Shown: positions 26,446-38,760 of the stretch, in pieces
Numbering within the stretch: position 1 is the stretch's first letter
Layout: each line of letters begins with the position of its first letter
Assembly (NCBI RefSeq): GCF_020382885.2
Contig: NC_058499.1
Coordinates: 6,681,872 to 6,745,871, forward strand
Origin: Scatophagus argus
Taxonomy: Eukaryota; Chordata; Actinopteri; Scatophagidae
DNA: 64,000 nt
Direction: 5' to 3'
Position numbers and translations under genes: made by a program
The notes under the pieces: model-generated
Database searches by the model: none
What the model was told of the DNA's origin: nothing
Seen by the model: the letters and a program-made list of their open reading frames with translations, nothing else

Positions 26446-27034
26446 TTCAACGCAACACTACAACCTGGGACATGTCTACCCTCTACTGGACAAAATAAGA
26501 ATTACACTCCTGAGTCTCAGCACTGCACACACAGCACTCTTCACTTGACACAAAACATTCATAATGGACTACATGGCACCAGGGAAAAGTAAAGATCAGC
26601 ACATAATGAGGCCAAGCAAGGATAGACAAAAACATAGCAGTTTTTCCTACTATCATAAAGCATGACGAACAGAGAAAATAGTGGTAACCAGTGAGAGCTG
26701 TGAACACGATGAATGTGATAATTCACTTTGGTACTGCTGAGACTGGTGGTTAAACGTCTCCATCAGACTAAATGTGAGATTACAGCCTTCAGGTTCAAAC
26801 AGCAGTCACACCAGAATGGCAGCCAAAAGACAAAAGCAGACAGGAAATACAGGCCTCACCACTGGAAAAACATGCTGCAGCATATCAACGCAACATTAAA
26901 CAAGACTAACTGTAAAAATGAGACCAAAGTTATAATAAAAAGGAATTACATCAGACATATAAAAACATTACATGACGTTTACTGTCATCAATCTACACAA
27001 GCAGCCCAGCAGCTCAAAAAGTGGTGGCCATAAC

Positions 27035-27180
27035 ATGCTGGTGTTAGCATATCAGCATTGCCAATTAGCACTGAGCACACAGTGCAGCTGAGGCTGATGG
27101 GAATCTCATTAGTTATGCAACCATTTGGTCGAAAACCAAAGTAGCAGACATGACAATCAATCCAATAGTTCAGAGGTATT
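27035..27180 (-). repeat. fragment of the percomorph repeat seen at 21.3 kb
   Basis: Contains GCTGGTGTTAGCATATCAGC, CCAATTAGCACTGAGCACAC and CAGCTGAGGCTGATGGGAAT, the other end of the same common repeat in opposite orientation. Confidence 0.6.
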
Positions 27181-27284
27181 TCAAACCGAATGACATTACT
27201 AACTACTTATTTACAAAGGTCTGATGTCCTGTTGCTGTGCCACATAATAAAAGCACTAATGCAGGGTAGAACAGCAAAGATTAG

Positions 27285-27600
27285 TCATTTAATTAATGAT
27301 TCGATCGAAAAGGCAATTCACTGCCAAATATTTTCATAATGCATTAATTGTGGCAAAACTGTCAAGCATTTGCTGGATCGGGTTCTTAAATAAGGATTTT
27401 CTGCTTTTCTTTGTCGTTTCTTTGTTATTTCTTTAGTATAATAAGTTAAGTTGTCACTTTGGGCTCTGAGACATTTTGATGAGCATTTCTCAAAGTTTTT
27501 GACATTTTATCGACTGAACAAGAAATCGATGAATCATGAAAATTATCACAAGATTAATCGCTAAAGAAAATAATCACTAGTTGGGGCCAAACTGCAGAGA
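27285..27600 (-). repeat. interspersed repeat (AATAATCG family), fullest copy
   Basis: Landmarks in order: TAGTCATTTAATTAATGATT, TTTGGGCTCTGAGACATTTT, GACATTTTATCGACTGAACA, GAAATCGATGAATCATGAAA and AAATAATCACTAGTTGGGGC. This closely follows the well-known fish repeat that ends AAAATAATCG.TAGTTG. Confidence 0.65.
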
Positions 27601-28363
27601 ACAGAAATTTTTCAAATCCAAATTCTGCATGCAAAAATGAGTAAATCCTTTACTACCGCATCACTTCATGCTTACTGAAAAAAAAAATGTTTTGATATTT
27701 AGATGGAATAAGGGGAATACAATAAATAGTAAATTTTATCCATTGCAAGTGCTATCAAACACAGGAAGGGGTTATAAAATTAAGGTATCTATCATCTGGA
27801 AATTTATTCACCTTTTTATTCATAACTACATCTGAGTCGTATGCTCAGATGCTTGTAGATCTAACATGAATTTCCAGCCAGGTCTTCAAGACGGGGCTAA
27901 ATGAGGACACCAGACTGCTCTGCGAAGCCAATTACTCAGTGTTTACAGTGGCAGCAGCCTTGGTAGAACGGAGTTGATGCATGGACTGTGAAGGACACAC
28001 ATATGCACAAAGACTACATACACACACACTCTCCAGAGATCTGGGTTAATGTGCTGCAGAGATTCTGAGACAAACAAATACCTTGTGGCTATACTGCAAG
28101 CCTGAGAGAAGCAATGATTACAGCCGACACAAGCAACCCGATACCATAAGAACGAGTATTGATTCTACCCTGTTGTACCTGCGTCGGCGTTCATCATATT
28201 GCCTGTGATTACTGGGGAGTAAACGGTGGAAATGTCTGGATGTGTTGCACTCTGATCCACACCACGCTGGCGACATGAGCTACATTTTCCTATGTGTTTA
28301 ACTTTTCCCGTTGCTAAACAGGGCAATTATTTTAAATCAGTGGTGGTTTTAGCGCTTTGTGCA

Positions 28364-28385
28364 AAAAAAAAAAAAAAAAAAAAAA
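28364..28385. repeat. poly-A run, 22 bases
   Basis: A homopolymeric A tract. No retroposon body was recognised next to it. Confidence 0.85.
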
Positions 28386-29412
28386 GCTGTAAAACAAGCA
28401 CTAAAAAGCCAACGGAGGAGCCGTGTTGTTTTTGTTTTTAAAAATTAACTTCAATTAATTTGCGGGATCACACTCTGTATGGTGCACAGGGTTTATCCAG
28501 ATGGCAACAACACAGGCAAGAATGTGCAAAAATGAACAGAAACAGCAAGGCTGTAATTTTCACTGGTTGAACATCTTATGTTTGATTTAGTTTCATTTAA
28601 AAATGACCCTTTTCACTGCCCACCCACCAAATCTACAGCAAGAAGTTGATAAAAAATTGTTGAGCTGCTGCGCACTCGCAGCAATAAAAAAGTACCAGCC
28701 AGTCTGCTTATCTTTTTTTGGTCCTGGCCTTCAACTACAGGCCGCCTGCATTATCCAATACATGGGGGTTGTAGAAGGCATATGCAACAAGAGAAGAAGA
28801 TCTGCAGATACTACCCATGGCTGAAAAATATGCTCATTTTTGGGGGACAAAAATAATAATTCTTGGCAATTAAGATCCTGAGTGCGACTATGCTAAATTA
28901 CAAAATGAACTCCACCGCATTTAAATGCTCCTAAAGCCACAGAGTGTGCTAAAAACATCAACCTTTATGTTTAAATGAGCCAAAAGTACAATTCTGTCAT
29001 GCATTGAGCACAATAAACTGTTAATAAGAGCTCAGATAATTTGTCAGAGAATAACTGTGCTATGGGCAGAGTAACAGCAAGTATGGTGGCTCTGCATTTC
29101 AATAAAACCGCACAACACTTTTAGGAGCAACACCCAAAGGCAGCACTGTACCACCTCGGTTTCTGTCTCTGACATTAGTGGGAAAATGTAAGCGTAAGCA
29201 CAACACTCTCCACTTATTTGTCTCAGGTCTCAGTTAAAAACAAACTGCAGAATAGCAGCATTTACTTTACTTGATAGGGACATAGCGTGCATAAAAGCTA
29301 CCAAGAGTGGAAAAAAACAGAAAAGGGTGAAGTAAAAGAATTAAAAAAAAAAACTGACAAAATATTCATCAGAAATGCAACTTCATGGGCACAGTTCCTC
29401 TTTCCGAAATGA

Positions 29413-29432
29413 CCAGAAGGTGGCAGTAGAGG
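29413..29432 (+). promoter_or_regulatory. CTCF-like motif
   Basis: CCAGAAGGTGGCAGTAGAGG fits the vertebrate CTCF core (CCA.YAG..GGC..) with one mismatch. It lies in the srpk2 intron. This is motif evidence only. Confidence 0.35.
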
Positions 29433-29607
29433 GCAACTGTGGGGTTGAGCCTCACCAACTGTGAAAAGCTCCTGTCCTCACAGAATTACATGCCCTATTA
29501 ATGTCCTCCCTTACTCCTTCTGTGATAACCCACTGGCCTACAACTGCCGAACTGGACCACACTTCAAAAGCATTACATTGTCGCTTGTTGAACAAATCCT
29601 ATCTGGA

Positions 29608-29608
<1 letters not shown>

Positions 29609-29642
<34 letters not shown>
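29609..29642. repeat. (CA)17 microsatellite
   Basis: A pure CA run. Confidence 0.95.
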
Positions 29643-29645
<3 letters not shown>

Positions 29646-32600
29646 AACATGGGAATACCTCCTGTTATTTCACTCCTTTTCTGTCTCCTCATTCAGCCTG
29701 ATCGACTCGGTAGATTTGCTCGGTTCTTGTGTTTTCCTGGCGAACATCCTGGAAAAGCAGGAGGAAAATCCTTAACAAGCTCAAACTCCCATAGCGAGAC
29801 CAACATGTACTTTGGAAAGGAATGCAAAATCTGATGGAAAAAAAAAATCACACAGTGAGTCCTTAAAACAAGCCATTAGTCGCGTAGGTTTAAGGAGCTT
29901 GATAAGTGCTGCCCAGTTGTCAGAGGTAAAGAAGAAACACCCACTTGACTTTAGCCTTGTTATATGGCATGTCCAGAAGCAACCTGGCGGCTCTCAAAAT
30001 GTAGAAAGGGTTTAAACTGCGAGCTTCTCTTCAGGACTTCCTACTTTAACACCTACTGGAGTGGCCTACTTCTGCAGTATATTCAATTAGCCAGCCAGCC
30101 AGCAATAATACTGGCACTGTGGCCACCAGGGAGGAAATCATTCCCACTCAGACACCACATAGGAAGCAGCTAATATCAGATTACAATTCGGTACATAACA
30201 GTGAATGATCTGTGAGAGGCATAGCCAGTCTCTCCGACAGTATGAGTCCACAAGCCTCACTTGTATTCCTCAGCTCTTGTCCATAATCTTCTATGAGATT
30301 TTTTTAAAAAAAAATAAATAAATAAATCAGCAACGTAGACAACAATTAGGTTTTCTTATTAACTGTGAAAAGTACATTTTTTTATTTCTTTCTAAAAATT
30401 TTCACTGACATATTGTTCAATATAACGATGACAATATGACTTTTGAAAAATTACTGAAGCAAATACTGAAGTGTCCACTTCAGCTCTCTTCAGCTCTTGT
30501 GCTATAGCTAACCTCACAGCTACCGCAAAGCTGACCCCAGTCAATCTGACGCTAGCCAACGCTAGCTGAGGCTCCATTTGATTGGTCAAACGGTGTCCAT
30601 GCATGGCCCATATATTCAAGACTAAATCTGATAGGTCAAATGTTCGCAAGCTGTGTGTGTGGACAAAATGATTTTTCTTATTCATCATATTTCAGGTAGT
30701 CTTTTGCAATGTGTGTATTGCAGATGTCGATATCACAATGACAATACAGTTAATCTAATGTACATGTTAGGAATGTATAAACGTCATCAAAATAAAAAAA
30801 TAAACTTTCACTAATCAATGGATAAATTGAGTCTCACCAGACAAGGGCAGCTATAGGGACCATTTTTTAGCAAATGGCAACGCGGGTTTTGGTTTTACTG
30901 TCTCCAACTGTTCAGACTTCAGAGTCATTGCTATCATCGCTTTAGCACTATTTTCAGCTGCAGCAGACAGCTGTTTTCAGTATAAAATTAATAAATAAAT
31001 AAAACATTTAAAAAAAAAGCTTTGACAAGCCCTGCATATGCTACCTACGCAGCATCAAATGGAAGACAACTTAGCGCTTAAGAGTCAATTATTTGCCTCA
31101 GCATTTAGTGGTGACGAAAAACAGCTATAACAAGACTGAACATTGGGCTGACATTCATCTGCTGACCTGAGACACATCTATAAATGTACGATAATGTTTG
31201 CTGCTTGTTTAAATTGGCAACTGTTTTCTTACAAGTCAACCTTACAAGATGACAATGCTTACAGCTTGTTGAGCTGCCCCGTGTCACCAAAAACACAAAT
31301 CGATTAATGCGGGTTCAAAGAAATGTACACACATATGGCACGGTGATTCAAACACAGGAAAAATCAGTCAACAAACACTGGACTGTTTTTGAGAAAGTGT
31401 TTTATGGGAAGCAGGCGATTACTTCTGCTCAACTGTGCTGCAGGCTGATATGACATTATTTCTACCTCACAATGACAGACGGTGGGTGTGGACGGTTCCT
31501 CCACGGCCTCACAGCCAGCTGAAAACACAAAGACACGACTCTTTCTGCAGTCCCTGCCCTGCATCCAGCTGCTTAAGGGAAATTGTAGTCCTGCAGGTCC
31601 GACTTGTAATGACACATTTCAATGTTTGTGACGCTGACTTTAGATGAATGACATACGCAAATCAAACACAGACCTGTAAGCAGTTGATATGGGGCATATT
31701 TGTATGTAGACATGCACATCGAGCTCTCCGCTCTGCTTCCACATTTAGCTGATTGCCATTCAGCGAAATGTGTGCTTTCCCTATGTGTCCAGCGCAGCAG
31801 TTTTTACAAGCCCTCGTTTCCTGCCTTCAGTTGCCCTGTGGCATCCTTTCATTCCCTCTCTCCACTTTCCTTACTCACTCTCTCCATCGCAAGCCTTCCT
31901 GTTGCTATTGGTTGGCCAGACACATGCTCACACATGCAAACTCTCTTTTTCACCCTCTCGTTCTCTCTCTCTTTATCTTTTGCTCCACCTCTCGAGCTTT
32001 CAACATGCCTCAGACTGCTTCTCTCTTACCCTTTTCGTCTCCCTCACCCTCTCTCTCTCTCTCTCTCTCTCTGTCTTACTCCCTCTACATGCAGCTCACA
32101 TGCTGTGCTCTCAGCACCCGCCATCAACTACATCCAGCCAGGCTGCAGTATTGATGAAGGAAGCTCTACTGAGCAGCACAAATCTGCTTGCCAAAGATCG
32201 AATCTTTGAGCTATTCCTCACATCTATACAATACATTACATACTGGTGATCGACCCACTAAGGCTTACATCTTAAACTGGGGATAGTTGGCCAACTCTAA
32301 AACACAAGGCCACCGGTGTTCATCCAAAGGTACAGGAGCTGAGCCTTTGAAATCCCAGGGGAATCAATTCAATTTATTAACAGGGAGCCTTTTGCCTACC
32401 ACTCAACAAAGGATCTTTAATGAGCTATCAAGCTGTAGCTTCACATTTAAGTGACAGATATGAGAGTGGTGAACCGTGTCGGTCTTCTAATCCAATCCAA
32501 TCCATGGCAATAATTTTCCACATATTTAGTTAATGTGTTAATGTGTTAATACAGAATATCAAACCAATGCACCACCTTGCAGATGGATTTAAAAATGGAG

Positions 32601-33533
32601 AATCAGGGGCGTCCCTGAGACTCACGGGGGTTAAGAAGTCGAATGTGAATCATGTGTAGTCCCCCCCCCCATGCCATCCCTCTCCATTACATCCACAGTA
32701 TATATCTGCCTTTCTCAAATGTGACTATAAAATCAAGTGCTGCATAAAATCATTTTTAAAAAATATAGGAATCTATACACAGAAGGAACATCATTTATGT
32801 GTTGGTTGTTTTGTATAGAGCTGAATGCTGACAAATGGGCTTCTTTCTTTTGCATGCATCACATACCTATTTCAGTTTAGTAATTGTCAACAAGTTATTT
32901 CAGTCTTGATGGACTCCAGCTTCAGCTTTCTGCCTGATGATACCTGTGAATAATCCTCATCTTGTGTTTGCCTGCTCTCATCTTCAGTCAACGACTACAT
33001 ACGGGCAGGGCAAAACCCCCGACAAAAATCAATGCAGTTTACAGTGCAATGTGTGGGAACATTAGTCAAGTCAGAGTCAGCTCATTTAATGCAGAAAGGT
33101 CTATAGTGCTACGACAGGCGCTGCAGGCTGACAGATATATATCCTGAGAGAAATATTAGCATTTAGACTCACCAGTGCTCTGCCTGGAAAAGTTATGACT
33201 AATGCATGCTGTTATACTGGTGTTGCTTTATATCACTCACAACTCAAGCACGCTTTGGTATGCTGAGCCAGATTCATTTATTTTTATCTAGGAGGAAACT
33301 CACATCAAAGCCTCAAGCACTGAAACTTTCTACTGTCATTTGAGCTGTCATTTTCTAATAAGAAAAGCAGACACGTTTACGATCTGTGTTGAGCAAGGCA
33401 GATCAAACGTTTGATCTTTAACCAAGGGTGGACCGTTGGGTCTACTTACCAGCATTTGCAGTGCTGGGTAACCTACAACAGGTCAAAAGTCAGTGAAAGG
33501 GCAGCCTGTCCAAACTCATGCAGTAGCCTCCCA

Positions 33534-33830
33534 TGGGGCAGCTGTGGCCTTGAGGTTGGAGAAGCGACTTGTGATTGGAGGGTCACCGGTTCGATTCCCC
33601 CACTGGACGGGCGTGAAAAATTTGGGTGTGGTGGAGTGATTAATGCGACAAATGCTCCCCTCCTCCATTAGCTGGCTGATGTGCCCATGAGCAAGGCCCC
33701 CCAATTTGCTCCCCGGGCACTTGATGCAGCCGACTGCTCCTGTGTGTGTTTCACTGCATGTAATTTGCCGGGTGTTGCATGTGTGTGTTCAACTAAGGAT
33801 GGGTCAAATGCAGAAGACAAATTCAGTGTG
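33534..33830 (+). mobile_element. tRNA-derived SINE (second type)
   Basis: It begins GGGGCAGCTGTGGCCTTGAG with an A-box-like start and has a good B box, GGTTCGATTCCC, at 33588. The body includes CCCCAATTTGCTCCCCGGGC and GGATGGGTCAAATGCAGA, typical of a fish SINE whose 3' end is followed here by AT-rich sequence. The 86-codon open frame across it is not a host gene. Confidence 0.75.
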
Positions 33831-34609
33831 TGTATATAAAAATATATATACTGCCAACAAAGCTGATTCTTCTTCTCCTTCAGTCACTATACTGCATCTG
33901 TACAGACTGGCTGCCATTGTAAAAGGCCCACGAACAGAAAACTTGATTATTTTGCAGTCTAAAGTTGGACAGATAATCGCAATACTATGTAAATTGCATC
34001 ATGGCCAAGAGAAATGTCCAGTTTCCACCGACATAAGAGAACATGCTTGTTTGGTATAGACCCCAGCAAAAACCCCATCATCATCAGAATCTCAACTCAT
34101 ACCGCAACCAAAATCAGTCACAAAATTGGCGATGCTATTGCTTACTGTTTAGCCTTACTTATTTACAAAGGTGCCCACTGTGCTCTTGCATGCCTTAAAA
34201 CTTCTGCATCATTTTTGTGCCAGTAATTGTGGTGATAAGGACCTGCTCTGTTATTACTGCTTCAGGTCCACTGGAGTCATGCCAGCGTTTCTATGACAAC
34301 ATGCACAACAAAGGGCATGACAGTTCACTTATTTTAAGTGGAAACCCAAACTTAATAAAGGGAGCCATGATAAAGTGAGAAAAAACTAATTAAAGCGTAA
34401 AAGCTATGAGCTATGTCCCGTCAAGAGAAAAGCGTTTGTTTTGTTTTTTTGCTTTGTGCAGCAACTTGCAAAGCACTTATGTTTTTATTGGTATTATTTA
34501 AATAATTCTCACCAAAAACAAAGTGTCAAGCAGGCGATCATAAACTGACGACTTACAGGACATACTGTAAGCTCAGGTCTATAAAAAGCACCGCTGCAGG
34601 CTACAATAC

Positions 34610-34735
34610 ATACATACACTTCTTTGATAGTAAATAGTTGAAATAATTTCTCATTAACATCATTAACTTCTCAGTGAATCAAGAAAATAACCAACGAACT
34701 GATCAATAATGAAAGTAATCAGTAGTTGGGGAGAG
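34610..34735 (+). repeat. interspersed repeat fragment (AATAATCG family)
   Basis: ATCAAGAAAATAACCAACGA and AATGAAAGTAATCAGTAGTT are changed forms of the family's terminal segment. Confidence 0.5.
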
Positions 34736-35915
34736 ATGCTGTAAGCATGTTAATCTTCATTAGGTGATGTTATCTCTTAAGTATAAGTTCCTCAACCAGT
34801 TGGACTATAAACAGCAACTCAGATGACTTTGTTTGATAAAAAGGCATTCAGACGAGACGATGTGAGTAAGAACAAGTTCAGTGTCGGCTCAACACCAGCA
34901 AGCTTTCAACGCCTTTGACAACTCCTACCAAGTACTCTGCTGTACAAGTAATTCAACACACAGATGACTCACATACACACACACACACAAGCTCGATACA
35001 AGAAATCAGCAAGACGGACTGAAAGAGACACAAATCTGTTGATGAAATAGAGAGATAAGATCAGGTTACGATGAGCAGGCCATAGCCTAAACTTCAAATG
35101 GCAAAGAAAGCACAAGTTGGACGATAAAAAACAGATGACATATCAAAGTGAACTTGGGATGAACTTTTCTTCTGGGGTCACAACCAGGTTCAAAGCATCT
35201 CCTACTACTCCACCTACAGAGCCTGCACATCTATACCTACACACACACACACAAACACACACAGAGTCAATACTGTGTTATTTTAGCAAACAACAACATA
35301 AAATTCAACAGTACAACCGAGCTTACAAATCACAACTGGAGTCTTTGACTTTGGCTGGCATCGGCCCAGCCTGGTGCGTCGTGTTTGGTCAGCACATTGA
35401 ACAGAAGTATTAAAAGCTGGAAAAAGGCTTTGAAGACCACATTTGTAGCTGCAAGGCCAACAGATCAATTTTCATGCTTCCAAACACTCTCTGCTCAGCA
35501 ACTCATGTAGCTGCATTCCAACATGTGACTGACCCACTGCTTCTGCTAATGATCCTACATGCCAAGGCAACTCTGAGCATGTGTTCGATGCACGATGAAA
35601 CGATGCAGTCGCCCTCTGTGCGAATCAGCAGCAAACATTTTTACCTGCGCGTGTTATCTTCAAAATCACACACACATTAACCCTCCCAGAAAGCCTCAGA
35701 AAGATATCACGATAGGTTCCTTAGTAATGAGCGACGTCAGATCAGATTTCACACGGTTATTTTATTTTTCAATCTGTTAGCATGTTTTCATGTGTATGTG
35801 CGCCTGAGTGAATGAGTTCAAACATGGGAATATGTATCATTTTATCTCACAAGAGATCAAAAAGTTAAGTGACAATGCATTGACAGAAGATTTCAGATTA
35901 GATGTGTTTGTTGCG

Positions 35916-36290
35916 TACGGTGGTGAAGTGGTTGGCAAGAGGGTTCCAGGTTCAAATCCCGGTCTGGGCCCTTCTGTGTGGAGTTTGCATGTTCTCCCTG
36001 TGCCTGCGTGGGTTTTCTCCGGCTTCCTCCCGCAATCCCAAAAACATGCACATTAAAAAATGTGCATTAAAGGAATTCTGATTCTGATTAGTTTAATTGG
36101 CTACTCTACATTGCCCCTAGGTGTGAGTGTGTGCATGTGTGGTTGTTTGTCTTTGTGTGTCAGCCCTGCGACTGACTAGCGACCAGTCCAGGGTGCACCC
36201 CGCCTCTCCCCTGTAGTCAGCTGGGATAGGCTCCAACCGCCCCCCGCAACCCTAAGGGATAAGTGGTATAGAAAATGGGTGGATGAATGG
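35916..36290 (+). mobile_element. tRNA-derived SINE-like repeat, copy 2, with a nested insertion
   Basis: Same family and orientation as the copy at 2266, sharing GGTTCAAATCCCGGTCTGGG, GTTTGCATGTTCTCCCTG and the GATAGGCTCC...GATAAG 3' region. Around 36050-36090 extra sequence ending GGAATTCTGATTCTGATTAG interrupts the element, and the GGATGG-type tail continues in decayed form to about 36380. The inserted end resembles the TTCTGATTCTGATT tail of another fish retroposon, also seen at 40025-40050. Confidence 0.75.
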
Positions 36291-36399
36291 TGGGTGTGTC
36301 TGCTTGTCCTGATGCCACTGTGACCCTGACCTGGATGAGTGTCGCAAAACACGGATGGATCAATGAATAGATGGATGGACGATATCTCAGCTAAAGTAT

Positions 36400-36403
<4 letters not shown>

Positions 36404-36464
<61 letters not shown>
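36404..36464. repeat. (GA)30 microsatellite
   Basis: A pure GA run that follows the SINE tail region. Confidence 0.95.
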
Positions 36465-36465
<1 letters not shown>

Positions 36466-36974
36466 AGGAACAATTGCCAGAGGCAGCCGGACACAAGCTA
36501 AGATGCTGCAGACGTACGTGAATCTTTTGAGACTGAATAGTAAATCCCAGAATGCGATGTTGATGGATATCATCTGGTCCTCTGTCAAGCATCACTTGTC
36601 TCCCAACACCTGTGACGGCACTATATCTCACTAAAGATCATTATTTCACATGTTGTCAAACAAGTTTTGACTGAAAATAAAGTCATCATTATATTCCATT
36701 ATATTCTAGGTGAACCGTCTTAGTGACACCTGAGCAAACTGCATCCACCAATGGAGGCCACGAAATGTGGCTGAAGGCTACAAAATAGACCTTGTCCAAT
36801 GATTTTTGCTTGACTATAAATGCTACATTAATTCTCACTTTATGTCTATGTGTTAAGCATGTGAAAAAGCTAAGCTACGGCACGGGCTCTAAACACGGTT
36901 TCAGCTTGTCAGAAGTGAGAACTGAGGCTTTTCGTTGTTTAGCATGCTAAAAATGTCTAGACGCTGTTTTGATC

Positions 36975-37100
36975 TGACACTGAAAGAAATTATGATGCTC
37001 ATTTCTCACTGTTGTCTAAGTTTTTGTTGACCAAATCAATTAACGGTGTAAATATTCACCAGATTAGTCAGTAATGAAAATAATATGTCGTTTTAACCCT
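36975..37100 (-). repeat. interspersed repeat fragment (AATAATCG family)
   Basis: GATGCTCATTTCTCACTGTTGTCTAAGTTTTTGTTGACC-like text and AATGAAAATAATATGTCGTT match the family order loosely. Confidence 0.45.
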
Positions 37101-38258
37101 AGTGCATTGTGAATAACTCTAAGAATAATCCTAAATGTACATTCATTTTGTCAGATTCATTTTCTCTGCCTCTCTAATCCTTATCAGCATTAAGCCCTGC
37201 TGTGTATCTCCCAGCGTACACTGAGCAAAGCATAAGACCACATTCACAAGATAGCAGCTTGTGGGGGGAAAAGAAAGAAACACAGCACATGGAGATATTT
37301 CACAACTGCCATAATGTTTTCATGTTTTAGGGTTGAATTTAGGGGTAGCTGGTTTTATTAACGGACTCTTGTTTAGCATGCACACATCCTTATGTTCTTT
37401 ATGTTGCTGTACTTCAATGTGCAGGTGTTTGTGAATTCCGGCACGTTCCAGCACGTCCTCCGGGGTGGCCGCACCGTTGGTATCGCCTAATTGATGCCTT
37501 CTTGGGCTGCCGGTGACGTCGCTCCAATAGCATCACGCCATGAAGTAAGCCCCCCACTTTCTCCACTCCAATTCACATGCACTTTACAGAGCCACTGCGC
37601 TGCTCACACGCCAGCCCGCTGCAACCACTCACGCCGGGGAAATCACGCTGAAACAGCCGTGCATGCATCCTGCAAGACTGCCTCAGAAAAACCAGGAAAC
37701 AATGCTCAGACAAATACAAGAAAAGTTACATAATCAAACACTACGTGTGAGATAGACAAGTAGACGCGTCTGGCACTACTGCCATCACTACTGCAAAAGG
37801 GCCAAGGAAATGAGCTGTCACATCTGTCAAGCCTCTCCTCTTGCAACCCCCCCTCCAGTGCAAAAGAAAATCAATCAAGAGTCCATCAGTGCTGCAACCT
37901 AACAGTGGCAAACCAAGTCATGAAGCTGGATAACTGGGGAGGAACCGTGGATGCAAATGTTGGTGGAAACAGCAGTCAGGGAGCCAAGTGAGGACCCGTG
38001 AGGGGAGCACGTAGTCCAGACGCCCAGTCTGAGTCCCCTAACTAAGATGGCAACTTGCCACACTGCACAGTAGCACGCCTGTGACATGAAAATACACGGC
38101 TTTATCGCCATATGTGCGCATAACGCCGACGCACCGGCAGCAGCGCCGAGCGTCACACAGAGAGGAGCCCGCTGCCAACAAACCAAACCCCGGCAAACAA
38201 ACACTTCACGTCCCACTTTCACTCTCACTACGTCGTGAACCGCCGCCGCCTCGCTTAC

Positions 38259-38579
38259 CTCCGACTGTGACCCGCTCTGTCTTTCTTCCCCTTCGGCCTC
38301 CTTTTTCTGGCCTGGATGGCCATCACTGCCGGGGTGAGGTTACGTTTATCCACGGGCATGACCGACGTCCGAGTCCAGGGAAGGGTGTAGCGGGTACGGG
38401 GAGAGAAAACAAACACACATCGTCAGGCTCTAAGCTGGCTGGCACGGGTCGTTCGGCGTGCCCCGGTACGCTTTGTACACGAGCAACTTCCGCCACCTTA
38501 CATATTTAAAAAAGAGGCAGAAGTGCGGTAACATCGCCAAGTTAGAGGCTGAGGGATACGCACCTTTCCTAGAGCTCAT
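38259..38579 (-). CDS. srpk2: srpk2 upstream coding start, two exons (MSSRK...), 5' end of gene only
   Basis: On the minus strand an ATG at 38579, in good context (AAC before it), encodes MSSRK plus one base to 38564, then a GTGCG donor. After a 238-base intron ending CCCCGGCAG, the second exon (38325-38259) reads VMAIQARKRRPKGKKDRAGHSR plus AG, with donor GTAAGC. The spliced start matches the alternative vertebrate SRPK2 N-terminus (MSSRKVLAIQARKRRPK) and is also like SRPK1 (KVLALQARKKR). The MSVNSEK exon further along identifies the gene as SRPK2. SRPK2 is a serine/arginine-protein kinase for SR splicing factors, and this basic N-terminal tip lies outside the kinase domain. Both alternative starts end in phase 2. 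The gene continues beyond the left edge. Confidence 0.85.
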
Positions 38580-38636
38580 GTTTCCTCCTCTTCTCCTCAG
38601 CAGGAGCGAGCGGGCAGCTCGATAACAGCAGCCGAA

Positions 38637-38714
<78 letters not shown>

Positions 38715-38760
38715 CCTCTACCTAAAGATGACACGCGCTCCCTCTGTCGTTTGAGGAGGG
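38580..38760 (-). promoter_or_regulatory. srpk2: srpk2 upstream promoter/5'UTR region with compound microsatellite
   Basis: Sequence just before the MSSRK start. It is CpG-containing and has a compound (CT)20(CA)15 tract at 38641-38710, ending about 60 bases from the ATG. The transcription start cannot be placed, so the tract is either in the 5'UTR or in the core promoter. Confidence 0.5.
38641..38710. repeat. compound (CT)20(CA)15 microsatellite
   Basis: Forty bases of CT followed directly by thirty of CA. On the srpk2 strand this reads (TG)15(AG)20. Confidence 0.97.

Larger units (their letters stand above)
20201..38258 (-). other. srpk2: srpk2 intron between the two alternative start exons
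   Basis: About 18 kb without convincing exons on either strand. It holds CT and GT/CA microsatellites, a Tc1-like relic (25.98-26.45 kb), two different SINE-like insertions (33.5 and 35.9 kb), fragments of percomorph-type repeats, a CTCF-like motif near 29.4 kb, a (GA)n run at 36.4 kb, and a CpG-richer zone approaching the upstream promoter at 37.4-38.3 kb. The rest looks like ordinary unique AT-rich intron. Confidence 0.7.

Noticed and set aside
31700-32249. Overlapping Leu/Ser/Pro-rich open frames of 130-170 residues in three frames
   Set aside because: All three frames stay open because the region is a CTCTCC-type low-complexity stretch. No motif or splice context supports a gene.
38114-38509. 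131-residue plus-strand frame in the CpG-rich region
   Set aside because: It overlaps the srpk2 exon 2 on the opposite strand and contains Pro/Arg-rich shadow sequence only.
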